A model generated the notes under the pieces. That model ran no database searches, had not been told where the DNA came from, and was given only the letters and a program-made list of their open reading frames with translations. From Planktomarina temperata RCA23 (GTDB lineage Bacteria > Pseudomonadota > Alphaproteobacteria > Rhodobacterales > Rhodobacteraceae), in contig NZ_CP003984.1 in assembly GCF_000738435.1 (NCBI RefSeq), positions 1,612,001 through 1,676,000 of the forward strand: a stretch of 64,000 nt of DNA, read 5' to 3'. The position numbers were made by a program, and so were the translations under genes. The stretch's first letter is position 1, and each line of letters starts with the position of its first letter. Shown here piece after piece: positions 47,763 through 56,110 of the stretch.

Positions 47763-49193
47763 TTGATACTTTATCAGCGTGATTTAGAGGTAAGTAATCC
47801 AATTGCTAAAACACATAATAAACCAAAATGGTATATGCGTGTTAAAATTAAGGGAATGAAGGGTAGGGCACTTGTACGCAGTACTAAACTAACTGAGTTT
47901 GAAGATGCGTATGAATATGCAAAAGAAGAGTACTTGCGTTTACACTCTGCAATTCGTTTAGGACATACAATAGACGAGTATACGTTTGAACAACATTGGA
48001 ATGAGTGGTTTGAACGTAAAATTAAAGAGGGTGTTTGGACTGAAAGTAGACAGCGTTGGCAGTACAATTACTTCAAAAGATATTTTAGTGAGTATTTCAC
48101 ACGTAACAATAAAAGTTTACTTCTAAATGAAATTAATGGTTCAGTTGCTAACGGTTATTGGCAATGGCGAATAAATTATTGGGATACTGAAAAAGGCAAA
48201 GCACTTAAAAAGTATAACCCTAAACGTAGAAATACAAAAAATACTGCAACTCTTAATACGTCAAAAGTGCCTGCCAATAAGACACTTAAGATGGAACAAA
48301 GTGCATTAAATCAAATAATTTATGATGCGTTTGAAAACGGAAGAATACAGCAAGTATTCAAATTAAAAGCACCAAGTGTAGGTAATAAAGACAGTCAACG
48401 TGCAAGTTTTACTGAAGAAGAGTACAACGTACTTACACGCTACTTGCGTAGTTACAGAGACAACGTTGGTATCTTTAAGGGTACTAACGTGCATAAAATG
48501 CATATGCTTCAACGTCAGCAAATGTATTACCTTATACTGTTTATTGCGAATAGTGGCTTAAGGGTAGGGGAGGTAAGGGAACTTACTTGGCAAGATTGTA
48601 AGTTTGATATTGATAATGGTAATGATGAATTAATTGCAGAAATACGTGTAAGTCAGAATACTAAAACAAAGAAAGTACGTAACGTACAAACACAACCTTC
48701 TGCAAATACTTCCTTACAAAGATGGAGACAAATTTCTCCTTTCAAGAAGCAAAAGAACTTTGTTTTTTTTAGTGGAAGCACTGATGAGCAAAAGCAATTT
48801 ACTGACTTAAACAAAACATTCAAAACAATATTAAAGAAAATTCCTTACAATGATAGGGAAGATGGTTTGCTAAATGACGCAGATGGTAAGCGTAGAAGTT
48901 TGTACAGCCTACGTCACGTTTATGCATCTTTCCGTTTGAATAGAGGTGTAAGTATATACGATTTAAGTTTGAATATGGGTACACGTGTTGTGCAAATTGA
49001 AAAACATTATTCGCATTTACTATCTGCACAACGTAAATCTCAAATTACGCAAATGCCAAAGCGTGTGAAGAAAGATGATATTAAAGTTGTAGAGGGTAGT
49101 TTGTTGGATACAGCATTTGAAGCATTTAAGAACGGCAAGTTAAGTGAAAGTGCGTTTAACGAGATTGTATCTTTGCATACAAAGGGTGGCTAA
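47763..49193 (+). CDS. Tyrosine-type site-specific integrase of a mobile-element remnant
   Basis: This AT-rich gene encodes 476 residues of phage-type integrase. There is an N-terminal arm-binding and SAM-like domain (about 1-200). The catalytic domain has Arg in NSGLRVGEVRELTW, a Lys region (SQNTKTKKVRNV), a YSLRHVYASF box (H-x-x-R with R-H) and IEKHYSHLLSAQRKSQ with the presumed Tyr nucleophile. The usual HxLR..H and LGH motifs are partly changed. The start is TTG at 47763, overlapping the TGA of a 14-codon frame at 47722. Codon use is unlike the flanking ribosomal genes, a sign of transfer. Confidence 0.88.
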   Translation: MILYQRDLEVSNPIAKTHNKPKWYMRVKIKGMKGRALVRSTKLTEFEDAYEYAKEEYLRLHSAIRLGHTIDEYTFEQHWNEWFERKIKEGVWTESRQRWQYNYFKRYFSEYFTRNNKSLLLNEINGSVANGYWQWRINYWDTEKGKALKKYNPKRRNTKNTATLNTSKVPANKTLKMEQSALNQIIYDAFENGRIQQVFKLKAPSVGNKDSQRASFTEEEYNVLTRYLRSYRDNVGIFKGTNVHKMHMLQRQQMYYLILFIANSGLRVGEVRELTWQDCKFDIDNGNDELIAEIRVSQNTKTKKVRNVQTQPSANTSLQRWRQISPFKKQKNFVFFSGSTDEQKQFTDLNKTFKTILKKIPYNDREDGLLNDADGKRRSLYSLRHVYASFRLNRGVSIYDLSLNMGTRVVQIEKHYSHLLSAQRKSQITQMPKRVKKDDIKVVEGSLLDTAFEAFKNGKLSESAFNEIVSLHTKGG

Positions 49194-49205
49194 ATACTTT
49201 TGTGA

Positions 49206-49514
49206 AAAGGGTTCTACAGAGTAAGAAAATTGCCCAATGCAGAATGCGCTTCATCTTGCGCCGTAGCTTTTTTGGGGGGCAGTATGAAGAAGATGGTAGG
49301 TAATGCAGAACTTATGTTTCATGCACCGTATTATAAAAGAATTGGTGGAATAAATTGTGTAAAGTCTGCTCCCGATTTGCAGAATTATTACGTTAGGATG
49401 TTAGGACAAAATGCCGGTGATCGTCTGTACACGAAAACACTTAGCAAGTGCAGCGACCGCGATGGTTGGACAGTGAATAAAGACGCAGCTCAAATATACG
49501 GGATTATAAAATAG
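49206..49514 (+). pseudogene. Truncated ClpP-like (COG3904-type) protein fragment
   Basis: The frame opens at 49206 just after a stop and has no ATG before residue 19 of the TTG-started reading at 49230. It begins straight at NAECASSCAVAFLGGS, the block that in COG3904-type ClpP-fold proteins holds the presumed nucleophilic serine. LMFHAPYYKR (histidine) and a C-terminal DGWTVNKDAAQIYGI follow. The N-terminal half of the fold, normally about 80-100 residues, is missing, so this looks like the 3' end of a gene truncated next to the integrase stop. AT-rich like the integrase. Confidence 0.55.
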
Positions 49515-49779
49515 AGTTTTTGATCAAAAATTTATAAACCCACAGGATATGATTTTTCACAGAATAATGAAAATTGGGGCTATATTTTTTGTTTCATAAC
49601 GAAGGATTCTTCTGGTGCAGGAAAACATAGATAGATGATAAATTCTACTAAATCTCCTAAAGGAACTATGATTATCCAAATTCAGTTTTCTATCTAAAGC
49701 TTTATGGTGGGTAGGATGGTGGGTAAAGATTTATAATATTATTAAATAGAAATTAAATCAGCTACTTAATTAGTATATG
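49515..49779. other. AT-rich gene-free end of the integrase remnant
   Basis: No gene of credible length was found. The stretch is visibly AT-rich and ends at the 3' end of tRNA-Ser. It holds a tandem repeat of ATGGTGGGTA (separate entry). Confidence 0.6.
49704..49725 (+). repeat. Tandem ATGGTGGGTA repeat near tRNA-Ser
   Basis: ATGGTGGGTA occurs at 49704-49713 and 49716-49725, 12 bases apart, about 55 bases from the tRNA-Ser 3' end. Short direct repeats beside a tRNA attachment site are typical of integrase arm sites. Confidence 0.5.
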
Positions 49780-49869
49780 TGGCAGAGAGACAGGGATTCG
49801 AACCCTGGGTACCCTTGCAGGTACAACGGATTTCGAATCCGTCCCGTTCGACCACTCCGGCACCTCTCC
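49780..49869 (-). tRNA. tRNA-Ser (anticodon CGA)
   Basis: The minus strand gives a 90-base class II tRNA: acceptor GGAGAGG, anticodon stem ACGGA/TCCGT with loop TTCGAAA (anticodon CGA), a long variable arm (TGTACCTGCAAGGGTACC), T arm GGGTTCGAATCCC and encoded CCA at 49780-49782. Its 3' end faces the integrase remnant, a common integration target. No copy of the 3' end was found at the other edge of the AT-rich patch. Confidence 0.97.
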
Positions 49870-49958
49870 AAACCCTGCAGTTTAGACTGTCGAGATGCCA
49901 AGTAATCAAGAATTTAGAGTTTGTCCACTGGGTTGCGGCGGTAAATTTTCGACGCGGC

Positions 49959-51623
49959 TCACAGGCCCTCTTTTATCCAGGCGGCGGCCTTTTCGGCGAT
50001 CATCAGGGTGGGGGCGTTGGTGTTGCCGCTGGTGATGGTTGGCATGACGCTGGCATCGACCACACGCAGCCCTTGCACGCCTTTAACACGCAGATGTGGA
50101 TCTAGAACCGCTGAGGGATCGTCCATCTGGCCCATTTTAACCGTGCCGACCGGGTGGAAAATCGTATTGGCAATATCACCCGCGAGCCGCGCCAATTCTT
50201 CATCGCTTTGGTGCTGCACCCCCGGCTTCAATTCTTCTGGCGCGTAGACCTGCATCGCAGGTTGTGCCATAATTTTCCGCGCTTGGCGCAGGCTATCGGC
50301 CGCAACTTGCCGATCTTCGGCGGTGCTGAGGTAATTGGGCATAATCTTGGGCGGATCTTGAAAATTGGCCGAGCTGATTTGCACCTGGCCTCGGCTGGTT
50401 GGGTTGAGATTGCAGACGCTGACGGTAATCGCGGGAAAGTCATGGAGATCTTCGCCAAAGGCCTCCAGGCTCAAAGGTTGCACATGGTATTCGAGATTGG
50501 CATGGGGGCGGGCGGGATCAGAGCGGGTGAAGGCGCCCAATTGACTGGGCGACATGCTCATTGGACCCGAGCGGTTGAGCAAATATTCGGCACCGATTTT
50601 CAACCGCCCGAACAGGCTATTGGCAAGCGTGTTGAGTGTCTGTGTCCCATTGACCTTGAACACTGCGCGGATTTGCAGATGGTCCTGGAAGTTTTCCCCG
50701 ACCGGCGCGTCGCGGATCACCTCAATGCCGTGGGATCGCAGCAAATCTGCCGGGCCGATACCGGAGAGCTGTAGGATTTGCGGTGAATTGATTGCGCCGG
50801 CAGATAAGATCACCTCGCGGTTGGCTGTGACCTGGACAGTTTGCCCCGCACGAGACAGGCTGAGGCCCGTGCACCGCGGCTGGCCATTGTCCGCAGTGCT
50901 CCAGGAAAGTTTTTGAGCTTGCGATCCGGTCCAGATCGTCAAATTTGACCGTCCCCGCGCCGGGCGCAGAAAGGCCTTGGAGCTGCTCCAACGCCAACCG
51001 GAGCGTTGATTGACATCAAAATAACCGACACCGGCATTATCACCCCCGTTGAAATCGTCGATTTTCTCAATTCCGGCCTGTTCGGCGGCATCGGCAAAAC
51101 TGTCCAGCACATCCCAGCTCAGCCGTTGTTTTTCTACGCGCCACTCACCGCCCGATCCGTGCATATCTGAAAACCGGCTGTTGTTCCCAGTGATCGGATC
51201 GGCGCCTTGATCAAGGCGGTAATGATTTTCATGGGCTTTGAAATCCGCAAGCGCGTTTTGCCAAGACCAGCTGTCATCGCCGGTGATTTTCGCCCAAGCG
51301 TCATAATCCCGCGCTTGGCCGCGCATATAGATCATGCCGTTGATCGAGGAGCAGCCGCCCAAGACCCTGCCGCGCGGATAGCGTTGCACACGATTGTTAA
51401 GGCCCGCATCGGGCTCTGTGTGATACATCCAATCTGTGCGCGGATTGCCAATGCAATACAGATAACCGACAGGGATGTGAATCCATGGGTAACTGTCGGT
51501 TTTGCCCGCTTCGAGCAATAAGACCCGATGGTTTGGCTCCGCGCTTAGGCGGTTGGCCAGCAAGCAGCCGGCGGTGCCGCCACCAATGATGACGTAATCG
51601 AAAGTGGCGGATGTCTCTGACAT
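49959..51623 (-). CDS. GMC-family FAD oxidoreductase (choline dehydrogenase-like)
   Basis: This 554-residue flavoenzyme has the dinucleotide-binding motif YVIIGGGTAGCLLANRLS, the GMC signature RGRVLGGCSSINGMIYMRG, the second signature AGAINSPQILQLSGIG, and the C-terminal active-site histidines in FHPVGTVKMG and SGNTNAPTLMIAEKAA. The family oxidises choline or other alcohols. Nearby dimethylglycine-dehydrogenase-like genes would fit choline use, but no betaine aldehyde dehydrogenase is adjacent. Gene symbol withheld. Confidence 0.9.
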   Translation of the reverse strand: MSETSATFDYVIIGGGTAGCLLANRLSAEPNHRVLLLEAGKTDSYPWIHIPVGYLYCIGNPRTDWMYHTEPDAGLNNRVQRYPRGRVLGGCSSINGMIYMRGQARDYDAWAKITGDDSWSWQNALADFKAHENHYRLDQGADPITGNNSRFSDMHGSGGEWRVEKQRLSWDVLDSFADAAEQAGIEKIDDFNGGDNAGVGYFDVNQRSGWRWSSSKAFLRPARGRSNLTIWTGSQAQKLSWSTADNGQPRCTGLSLSRAGQTVQVTANREVILSAGAINSPQILQLSGIGPADLLRSHGIEVIRDAPVGENFQDHLQIRAVFKVNGTQTLNTLANSLFGRLKIGAEYLLNRSGPMSMSPSQLGAFTRSDPARPHANLEYHVQPLSLEAFGEDLHDFPAITVSVCNLNPTSRGQVQISSANFQDPPKIMPNYLSTAEDRQVAADSLRQARKIMAQPAMQVYAPEELKPGVQHQSDEELARLAGDIANTIFHPVGTVKMGQMDDPSAVLDPHLRVKGVQGLRVVDASVMPTITSGNTNAPTLMIAEKAAAWIKEGL

Positions 51624-51914
51624 GGATCTTATCCCCGTTGGCTGGCAGCGGCGCCTGCGCGCCGCCCATGCGGTGCACCTTCAAGCACGCAGCCGAAAAA
51701 TGCAATTGATCGTGCAAAGACGGTGGGCGGCCTAGGTCGGGGAAGGTTATTGCGGCTTGAAATCTCATTTTGCAGCCAATTTGCCGCGCGCCCCATTGCG
51801 GTCGTTGCCAAGCTGGTTTTAAGTCGAGCCGGGATCATATGCCAAACCCGCGCGTTCGACACCGTGTCTTGGCCCGATCTATGAGTGTGGCGTAATGACC
51901 GGGACGGCTTTGAC

Positions 51915-52619
51915 ATGAGTGAAATATGGGCCGGAATGGTGGAGGCATTTCTGCTGATATGGTCCCTCGACGCGGACCTTATCGATATCACGCTAAGATC
52001 TTTGCAAGTGAGTTTGAGCGCATTGGTGATCGCCTCCGCGTTGGCTTTGCCTTTGGGGACTTGGTTGGCCATTCGCCGGTTCCGCCACCGCCGTTTGGTT
52101 ATTGCCACTATGAATGCATTGATGGGCCTGCCGCCTGTCGTGGTGGGGTTAATTGTCTATTTGCTCTTGTCGCGCACGGGCCCATTTGGTGTGTTGGGAC
52201 TGCTGTTTACACCCGCCGCCATGATCATCGCACAGGTGATTATCATCACGCCTCTGATTGCCTCCATTACTCACCAAGCCATGCGCGAGCTTTGGTCGGA
52301 CTATCATGATCTGTTAATTTCCCTAAACACCACGCATGGCCAAAGAATTGCAACGCTCATTTGGGATGGGCGGCGCGCCTTGATGACCGCCGCCTTGGCC
52401 GGGTTTGGCCGGGCCATTGGGGAAGTGGGCGCCATTATGATTGTGGGCGGCAATATCGATCACGTCACACGGGTCCTAACCACGGCCATTGCTTTGGAAA
52501 CGGGCAAGGGGGATTTCGCACTGGCCCTCGGGCTGGGCTTCGTGCTCATCGCTTTGAGCCTATGTGTCAATCTGGCCATTCATACTCTGTCGCGCACAGA
52601 ACGGGAGGGCCGATGGTGA
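51915..52619 (+). CDS. tupB: Tungstate-type ABC transporter permease
   Basis: This 234-residue inner-membrane permease has about five spans and the EAA coupling segment HDLLISLNTTHGQRIATLIW, followed by GFGRAIGEVGAIMIVGGN, typical of the TupB/ModB/CysT group. Its tup partners overlap it: the ATPase start lies seven bases inside the stop, so the three genes are coupled. The role is oxyanion import from the periplasm. The 291 bases upstream hold no recognised gene. Confidence 0.88.
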   Translation: MSEIWAGMVEAFLLIWSLDADLIDITLRSLQVSLSALVIASALALPLGTWLAIRRFRHRRLVIATMNALMGLPPVVVGLIVYLLLSRTGPFGVLGLLFTPAAMIIAQVIIITPLIASITHQAMRELWSDYHDLLISLNTTHGQRIATLIWDGRRALMTAALAGFGRAIGEVGAIMIVGGNIDHVTRVLTTAIALETGKGDFALALGLGFVLIALSLCVNLAIHTLSRTEREGRW

Positions 52620-53329
52620 GCCAAGACCTTTACGCTCAATTGAATGGCGTGGTGGTGAAGCGCCGCGGCAAGGCTGTTCTGGGGCCGCTTGATCTTGATC
52701 TGCTCGGCGGCGGTTTCACGATTGTCCTGGGACCGAATGGCGCGGGAAAGACCACGTTGCTCAAGGTCTTGCATGGGGTTGATCGGCTCACCAGCGGCTC
52801 TGTCAGCTGGACTGTACCGGCCAAAACGGTGCGGCAAGGTCAAGCCTATGTCTTTCAACGCCCAATTATGCTGCGGCGCTCGGTTCGAGCGAATTTGGCC
52901 TATCCCTTGCAATTGTTGGGCTTGCCGAAAGCGGAAATTTCCGCGCGTGTGGCGCATTGGGCAGCGCGGATTGGGCTCAGCGCAGAGCTCGATGTTCCGG
53001 CGCCGCGCTTGTCCGGCGGCGAGCAACAAAAACTTGCCCTTGCACGCGCCTTGATCCGCGGGCCAGATACAGTGTTCCTCGATGAACCCTGCTCCAATCT
53101 GGATGGGCGCTCGACCCGTGAGATTGAAGATATCTTATGCGACGCAAGCGCGGCCGGCGCGCGGATCATCATGAGCACCCACGACCTTGGCCAAGCCCGC
53201 CGCCTTGCGGATCGGGTTCTGTTTCTTAATAAGGGGCTGGTGGAAGAGCGGGGGCCGGCTGATCGCTTTTTCGCTGCGCCCAAATCACCCGGCGCTATCG
53301 CCTTTTTGAATGGGGATATCATAGAATGA
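52613..53329 (+). CDS. tupC: Tungstate-type ABC transporter ATP-binding protein
   Basis: From ATG at 52613 (GGGAGG upstream) this 238-residue ATPase has Walker A LGPNGAGKTTLLKVL, the Q-loop YVFQRPIMLRRS, signature LSGGEQQKLALARAL, Walker B DTVFLDEPCSNLD and the H-loop STHDLGQARRLAD. It powers the TupB permease and is coupled to both neighbours. The frame extended to 52361 lies inside tupB and is a shadow. Confidence 0.9.
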   Translation: MVSQDLYAQLNGVVVKRRGKAVLGPLDLDLLGGGFTIVLGPNGAGKTTLLKVLHGVDRLTSGSVSWTVPAKTVRQGQAYVFQRPIMLRRSVRANLAYPLQLLGLPKAEISARVAHWAARIGLSAELDVPAPRLSGGEQQKLALARALIRGPDTVFLDEPCSNLDGRSTREIEDILCDASAAGARIIMSTHDLGQARRLADRVLFLNKGLVEERGPADRFFAAPKSPGAIAFLNGDIIE

Positions 53330-54123
53330 TCCGCGCCATATTGATCGCTCTCACCATTGCGGGAACGGCGGCTTCTGCCGAGACTTTGCGGCTTGCCGCC
53401 ACGACAAGTTTCAACAATTCCGGCCTATCGGACGTGCTTTTGCCGGCCATTGCACAGGATACTGGTCTGGACGTGCAGCTTTTGGTGGTGGGGACCGGGC
53501 AGGCCATCTGGCTTGGGCAGTCCGGCGATGTGGATGCTATTCTCGTACATTCCAAATCTGCCGAGCTGGCCTTTGTGGCTGCGGGTTACGGCAGCCACAG
53601 GCGTGAAATCATGTATAACGACTTTGTTGTGATTGGCCCATCGGGCGATCCCGCGCAGGTGCGCGCGGCCACATCGGCAATCGAGGCCCTGCAGAGCATT
53701 GCATCGGCTCAAGCGACCTTTGTCAGCCGCGGAGATGACAGCGGCACGCATCGAAAAGAGATGGCGCTCTGGGCTGCGGCAGATCACGAGCCAGCAGATT
53801 TTGCCGCATGGTATAGGGAGGTCGGTGCGGGGATGGGGGCCAGTCTGAACAGCGCCTCGGCCATGAATGCCTATATTTTGGCAGATCGGGCCAGTTGGTT
53901 GAACTTTGGCAACAAAGGCGATCTTAGCCTGCTCTTTGCCGGTGATCCTGCCTTGTTCAATCAATATTCTTACCTGCCGGTTAACCCAGAACGCCATGCG
54001 CATGTCAAAGCGCAAGCGGCTCAGGCCTTGGAAAATTGGTTGGTCTCACCGCGCGCCGAAAGGATCATCAACGGTTATGAAATCGGCGGTGAAGCGCTGT
54101 TTGTATTCAATGCCCGTCCTTAG
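53326..54123 (+). CDS. tupA: Tungstate-binding periplasmic protein TupA
   Basis: This 265-residue protein has a signal peptide (MIRAILIALTIAGTAASA). The core carries the TupA pattern: AATTSFNNSGLSDVLLP, VGTGQAIWLGQSGDVDAILVH, EIMYNDFVVIGPSGDP and SRGDDSGTHRKE, whose TTS and DDSGTH elements bind the tungstate oxyanion. Such proteins select tungstate over molybdate and sulphate. With TupB and TupC it forms a high-affinity importer. No Mo/W-responsive regulator is seen next to it. Confidence 0.91.
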   Translation: MIRAILIALTIAGTAASAETLRLAATTSFNNSGLSDVLLPAIAQDTGLDVQLLVVGTGQAIWLGQSGDVDAILVHSKSAELAFVAAGYGSHRREIMYNDFVVIGPSGDPAQVRAATSAIEALQSIASAQATFVSRGDDSGTHRKEMALWAAADHEPADFAAWYREVGAGMGASLNSASAMNAYILADRASWLNFGNKGDLSLLFAGDPALFNQYSYLPVNPERHAHVKAQAAQALENWLVSPRAERIINGYEIGGEALFVFNARP

Positions 54124-54132
54124 GGCCCTGTG

Positions 54133-54561
54133 ATGACCTCTTACGCGGTATTGTTCATTTCGGCATTAATGGCCGCAACTATTTTGCCGATGCAATCGGA
54201 GGCAGTCTTGGTCGGATTTTTGGTTGCCGGTCAGAAACCTGTTGCCTATCTGCTCATTATCGCCACATTGGGCAATGTACTGGGGGCGGTGATAAATTGG
54301 GGTTTGGGACGCGCAGTTCGCCGCTTTGAAGGGCGGTCCTGGTTTCCAGCTTCTCAAGAGCAAATGCAACGCGCGCAGAGGTGGTATCTGCGCTACGGTA
54401 GGTGGTCTTTACTGGCGAGCTGGCTGCCGATCGTCGGCGATCCGATTACGGTGGTGGCAGGCACGCTGCGGGAAAGTTTTTGGCCGTTTGTGGCCTTGGT
54501 AACACTGGCAAAGGGTGGTCGGTACATCGCCTTGGCGGCGATGACCGTGCCGTGGCTTTGA
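54133..54561 (+). CDS. YqaA-family (DedA/SNARE-associated-like) membrane protein
   Basis: This 142-residue integral membrane protein has the DedA-like core ASWLPIVGDPITVVAGTLRES, with the GRAVRRFEGRSWF loop and about four spans (AALMAATILPMQSEAVLVG). The ATG at 54130 is an alternative start. The family is thought to act as small lipid or ion translocases but is poorly defined. It follows tupA by nine bases and may be co-transcribed. Confidence 0.82.
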   Translation: MTSYAVLFISALMAATILPMQSEAVLVGFLVAGQKPVAYLLIIATLGNVLGAVINWGLGRAVRRFEGRSWFPASQEQMQRAQRWYLRYGRWSLLASWLPIVGDPITVVAGTLRESFWPFVALVTLAKGGRYIALAAMTVPWL

Positions 54562-54581
54562 TACGATAAGGGCAGGTGGTG

Positions 54582-55487
54582 ATGGCAATTTTGGAAACAC
54601 GGGCGTTTGGCCTGATCGCGGCCATGGCTACGGTCACGATTTGGGCGGGATTTATGCTCATCACCCGATTTGCGGTGCAAAGCGACTTCACGATAGAAGA
54701 GCTCTTGGTGTTGCGGCTGTTGCCCGGCGCCATTGTCATGCTACCATGGATGTGGAAGCTGGGCGTCATGCCCCCAAAGATGGCTTGGCCCCGCGCGGCA
54801 ATGCTGATGGTCGGCGCCAGTGCTGTTTTTCCCTATGTGGTCTCCAAAGGCCTTGCCTTCGCGCCGGCCTCTGACGGCGGGGCATTGGCGCCGGGGATGT
54901 TGCCATTTTGGGCCGCTGTGGCCGCCTATGCCTTGGCTGGCGAAGTGCCGGGGCCGCGCCGTCGGGCCGGCCTGGCGATGATCCTGCTGGGGGCGCTGCT
55001 CGTCAGTCTTTGGCCCATCCTCAAAGGTGGCAGCGATGGCGCTTGGCGCGGGCATTTTATGTTTCTGAGCGGCTCTGGCCTTTGGGCGATATATTCCGTG
55101 GTGTTTCGCCAAAGTGGTCTGAGCCCGATGCAGGGTTTGGTGATCGGGCTGTTTTGGGGCACTTTGGCCGCGGTACCGGTGCTATTTCTGAGCGGAAACG
55201 TCAGTTTTTCCAGCGTGCCTTGGCCGGATATTTGGATCATGATCATCATTCAAAGTTTCATCATTGGAATATTGGCGATGGTTTTATTTAGCTATGCGGT
55301 GAAACTGCTTGGCGCGGCGCAATCCTCTGCCTTTGGGGCCTTGACCCCTTTGATGGCACTTATGGGAGGTGTGTGGTTTTTGGGGGAAACCGTCACACCT
55401 TTAAAGGTTTTTGGGGTGATCCTCGTGGCGGTGGGGGTATTTCTTGCGTCGGGTATTTTGCGCAAAATTGCACCGCCGTCGGCCTAG
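54582..55487 (+). CDS. EamA/DMT-superfamily transporter
   Basis: This 301-residue protein has ten hydrophobic segments in two EamA repeats (LIAAMATVTIWAGFMLITRF near the start, and AVKLLGAAQSSAFGALTPLM with LGETVTPLKVFGVILVAVGV at the end). It belongs to the drug/metabolite transporter superfamily, with no substrate predictable. Start ATG at 54582 follows GGCAGG; two in-frame GTG codons precede it. It is convergent with the MocA-like gene. Confidence 0.85.
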   Translation: MAILETRAFGLIAAMATVTIWAGFMLITRFAVQSDFTIEELLVLRLLPGAIVMLPWMWKLGVMPPKMAWPRAAMLMVGASAVFPYVVSKGLAFAPASDGGALAPGMLPFWAAVAAYALAGEVPGPRRRAGLAMILLGALLVSLWPILKGGSDGAWRGHFMFLSGSGLWAIYSVVFRQSGLSPMQGLVIGLFWGTLAAVPVLFLSGNVSFSSVPWPDIWIMIIIQSFIIGILAMVLFSYAVKLLGAAQSSAFGALTPLMALMGGVWFLGETVTPLKVFGVILVAVGVFLASGILRKIAPPSA

Positions 55488-55496
55488 GTGATGCGC

Positions 55497-56078
55497 CTAT
55501 ACCTGGCTTTTCAGATAGGTTTTATAGTCCTGCGGCGTATCAATATCATAAGATCCAGCTCGGCGAGAGCTGGTAAATTCGTGTAAAGCTGATTTGAACT
55601 TGGCGATCACCGGCTGTGCGCCAACGTCCCCGGAGATCTGTGCAAAAGCGGGAAACGTGTCCCGGTGAAACAATGTTGGATGCGCTGGTTTTCCGTTTGG
55701 GCTTAGTGAGCGCCAGATCAAGCAGTCAGAATACTGCCGTCTGTGTTCAAAGAGCTGCGCAAAATCTACCGGGGCAAGCTCCGGTAAATCTGCCAGAACC
55801 ACGCAGAGATGTGTGACCGTCGGGGGGAGATCTGCCACGGCCGCGCGCAGGGTGCCGGACAGTCCTTCGGCGCTCTCTGGGTAGCTTATCTTGCGCAAAG
55901 GCAAGTCTTTCACGGCGTGCCATCTTGGGTGCGGCTCTGGCGGCAGAGCCACAAGCGTGGGCACAGAGATCTCTAGCACACGCTTGGCCATATGGCGCAA
56001 AAGTGGGCGGCCTTGCAGGGGCAACATGAGCTTGTCATCGGGCGCCATACGCCGCGAGGCGCCAGCGGCACAGATCAA
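55497..56078 (-). CDS. MocA/MobA-like nucleotidyltransferase
   Basis: This small nucleotidyltransferase has the N-terminal nucleotide loop CAAGASRRMAPDDKLMLPL and the acidic metal motif VVLADLPEL, typical of MocA (CTP: molybdopterin cytidylyltransferase) and MobA-like enzymes. The product is cofactor maturation for molybdenum or tungsten enzymes, which fits the tup operon on the other strand. The start is uncertain: TTG at 56078 lies close to the P-loop, and the frame stays open upstream with no ATG or GTG, so a near-cognate ATT at 56108 may be used. Confidence 0.8.
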   Translation of the reverse strand: MICAAGASRRMAPDDKLMLPLQGRPLLRHMAKRVLEISVPTLVALPPEPHPRWHAVKDLPLRKISYPESAEGLSGTLRAAVADLPPTVTHLCVVLADLPELAPVDFAQLFEHRRQYSDCLIWRSLSPNGKPAHPTLFHRDTFPAFAQISGDVGAQPVIAKFKSALHEFTSSRRAGSYDIDTPQDYKTYLKSQV

Positions 56079-56110
56079 GATCTGCGGCGCGAAACTGGTG
56101 GCATCAATAG

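Noticed and set aside
47550-49869. A CRISPR array or complete prophage
   Set aside because: The repeats are few and short without spacer pattern, and no structural phage genes are present.
51629-52108. A 159-residue minus-strand frame between the GMC gene and tupB
   Set aside because: It overlaps the start of tupB, is compositionally odd and has no motif. The bases before 51915 are better seen as intergenic.
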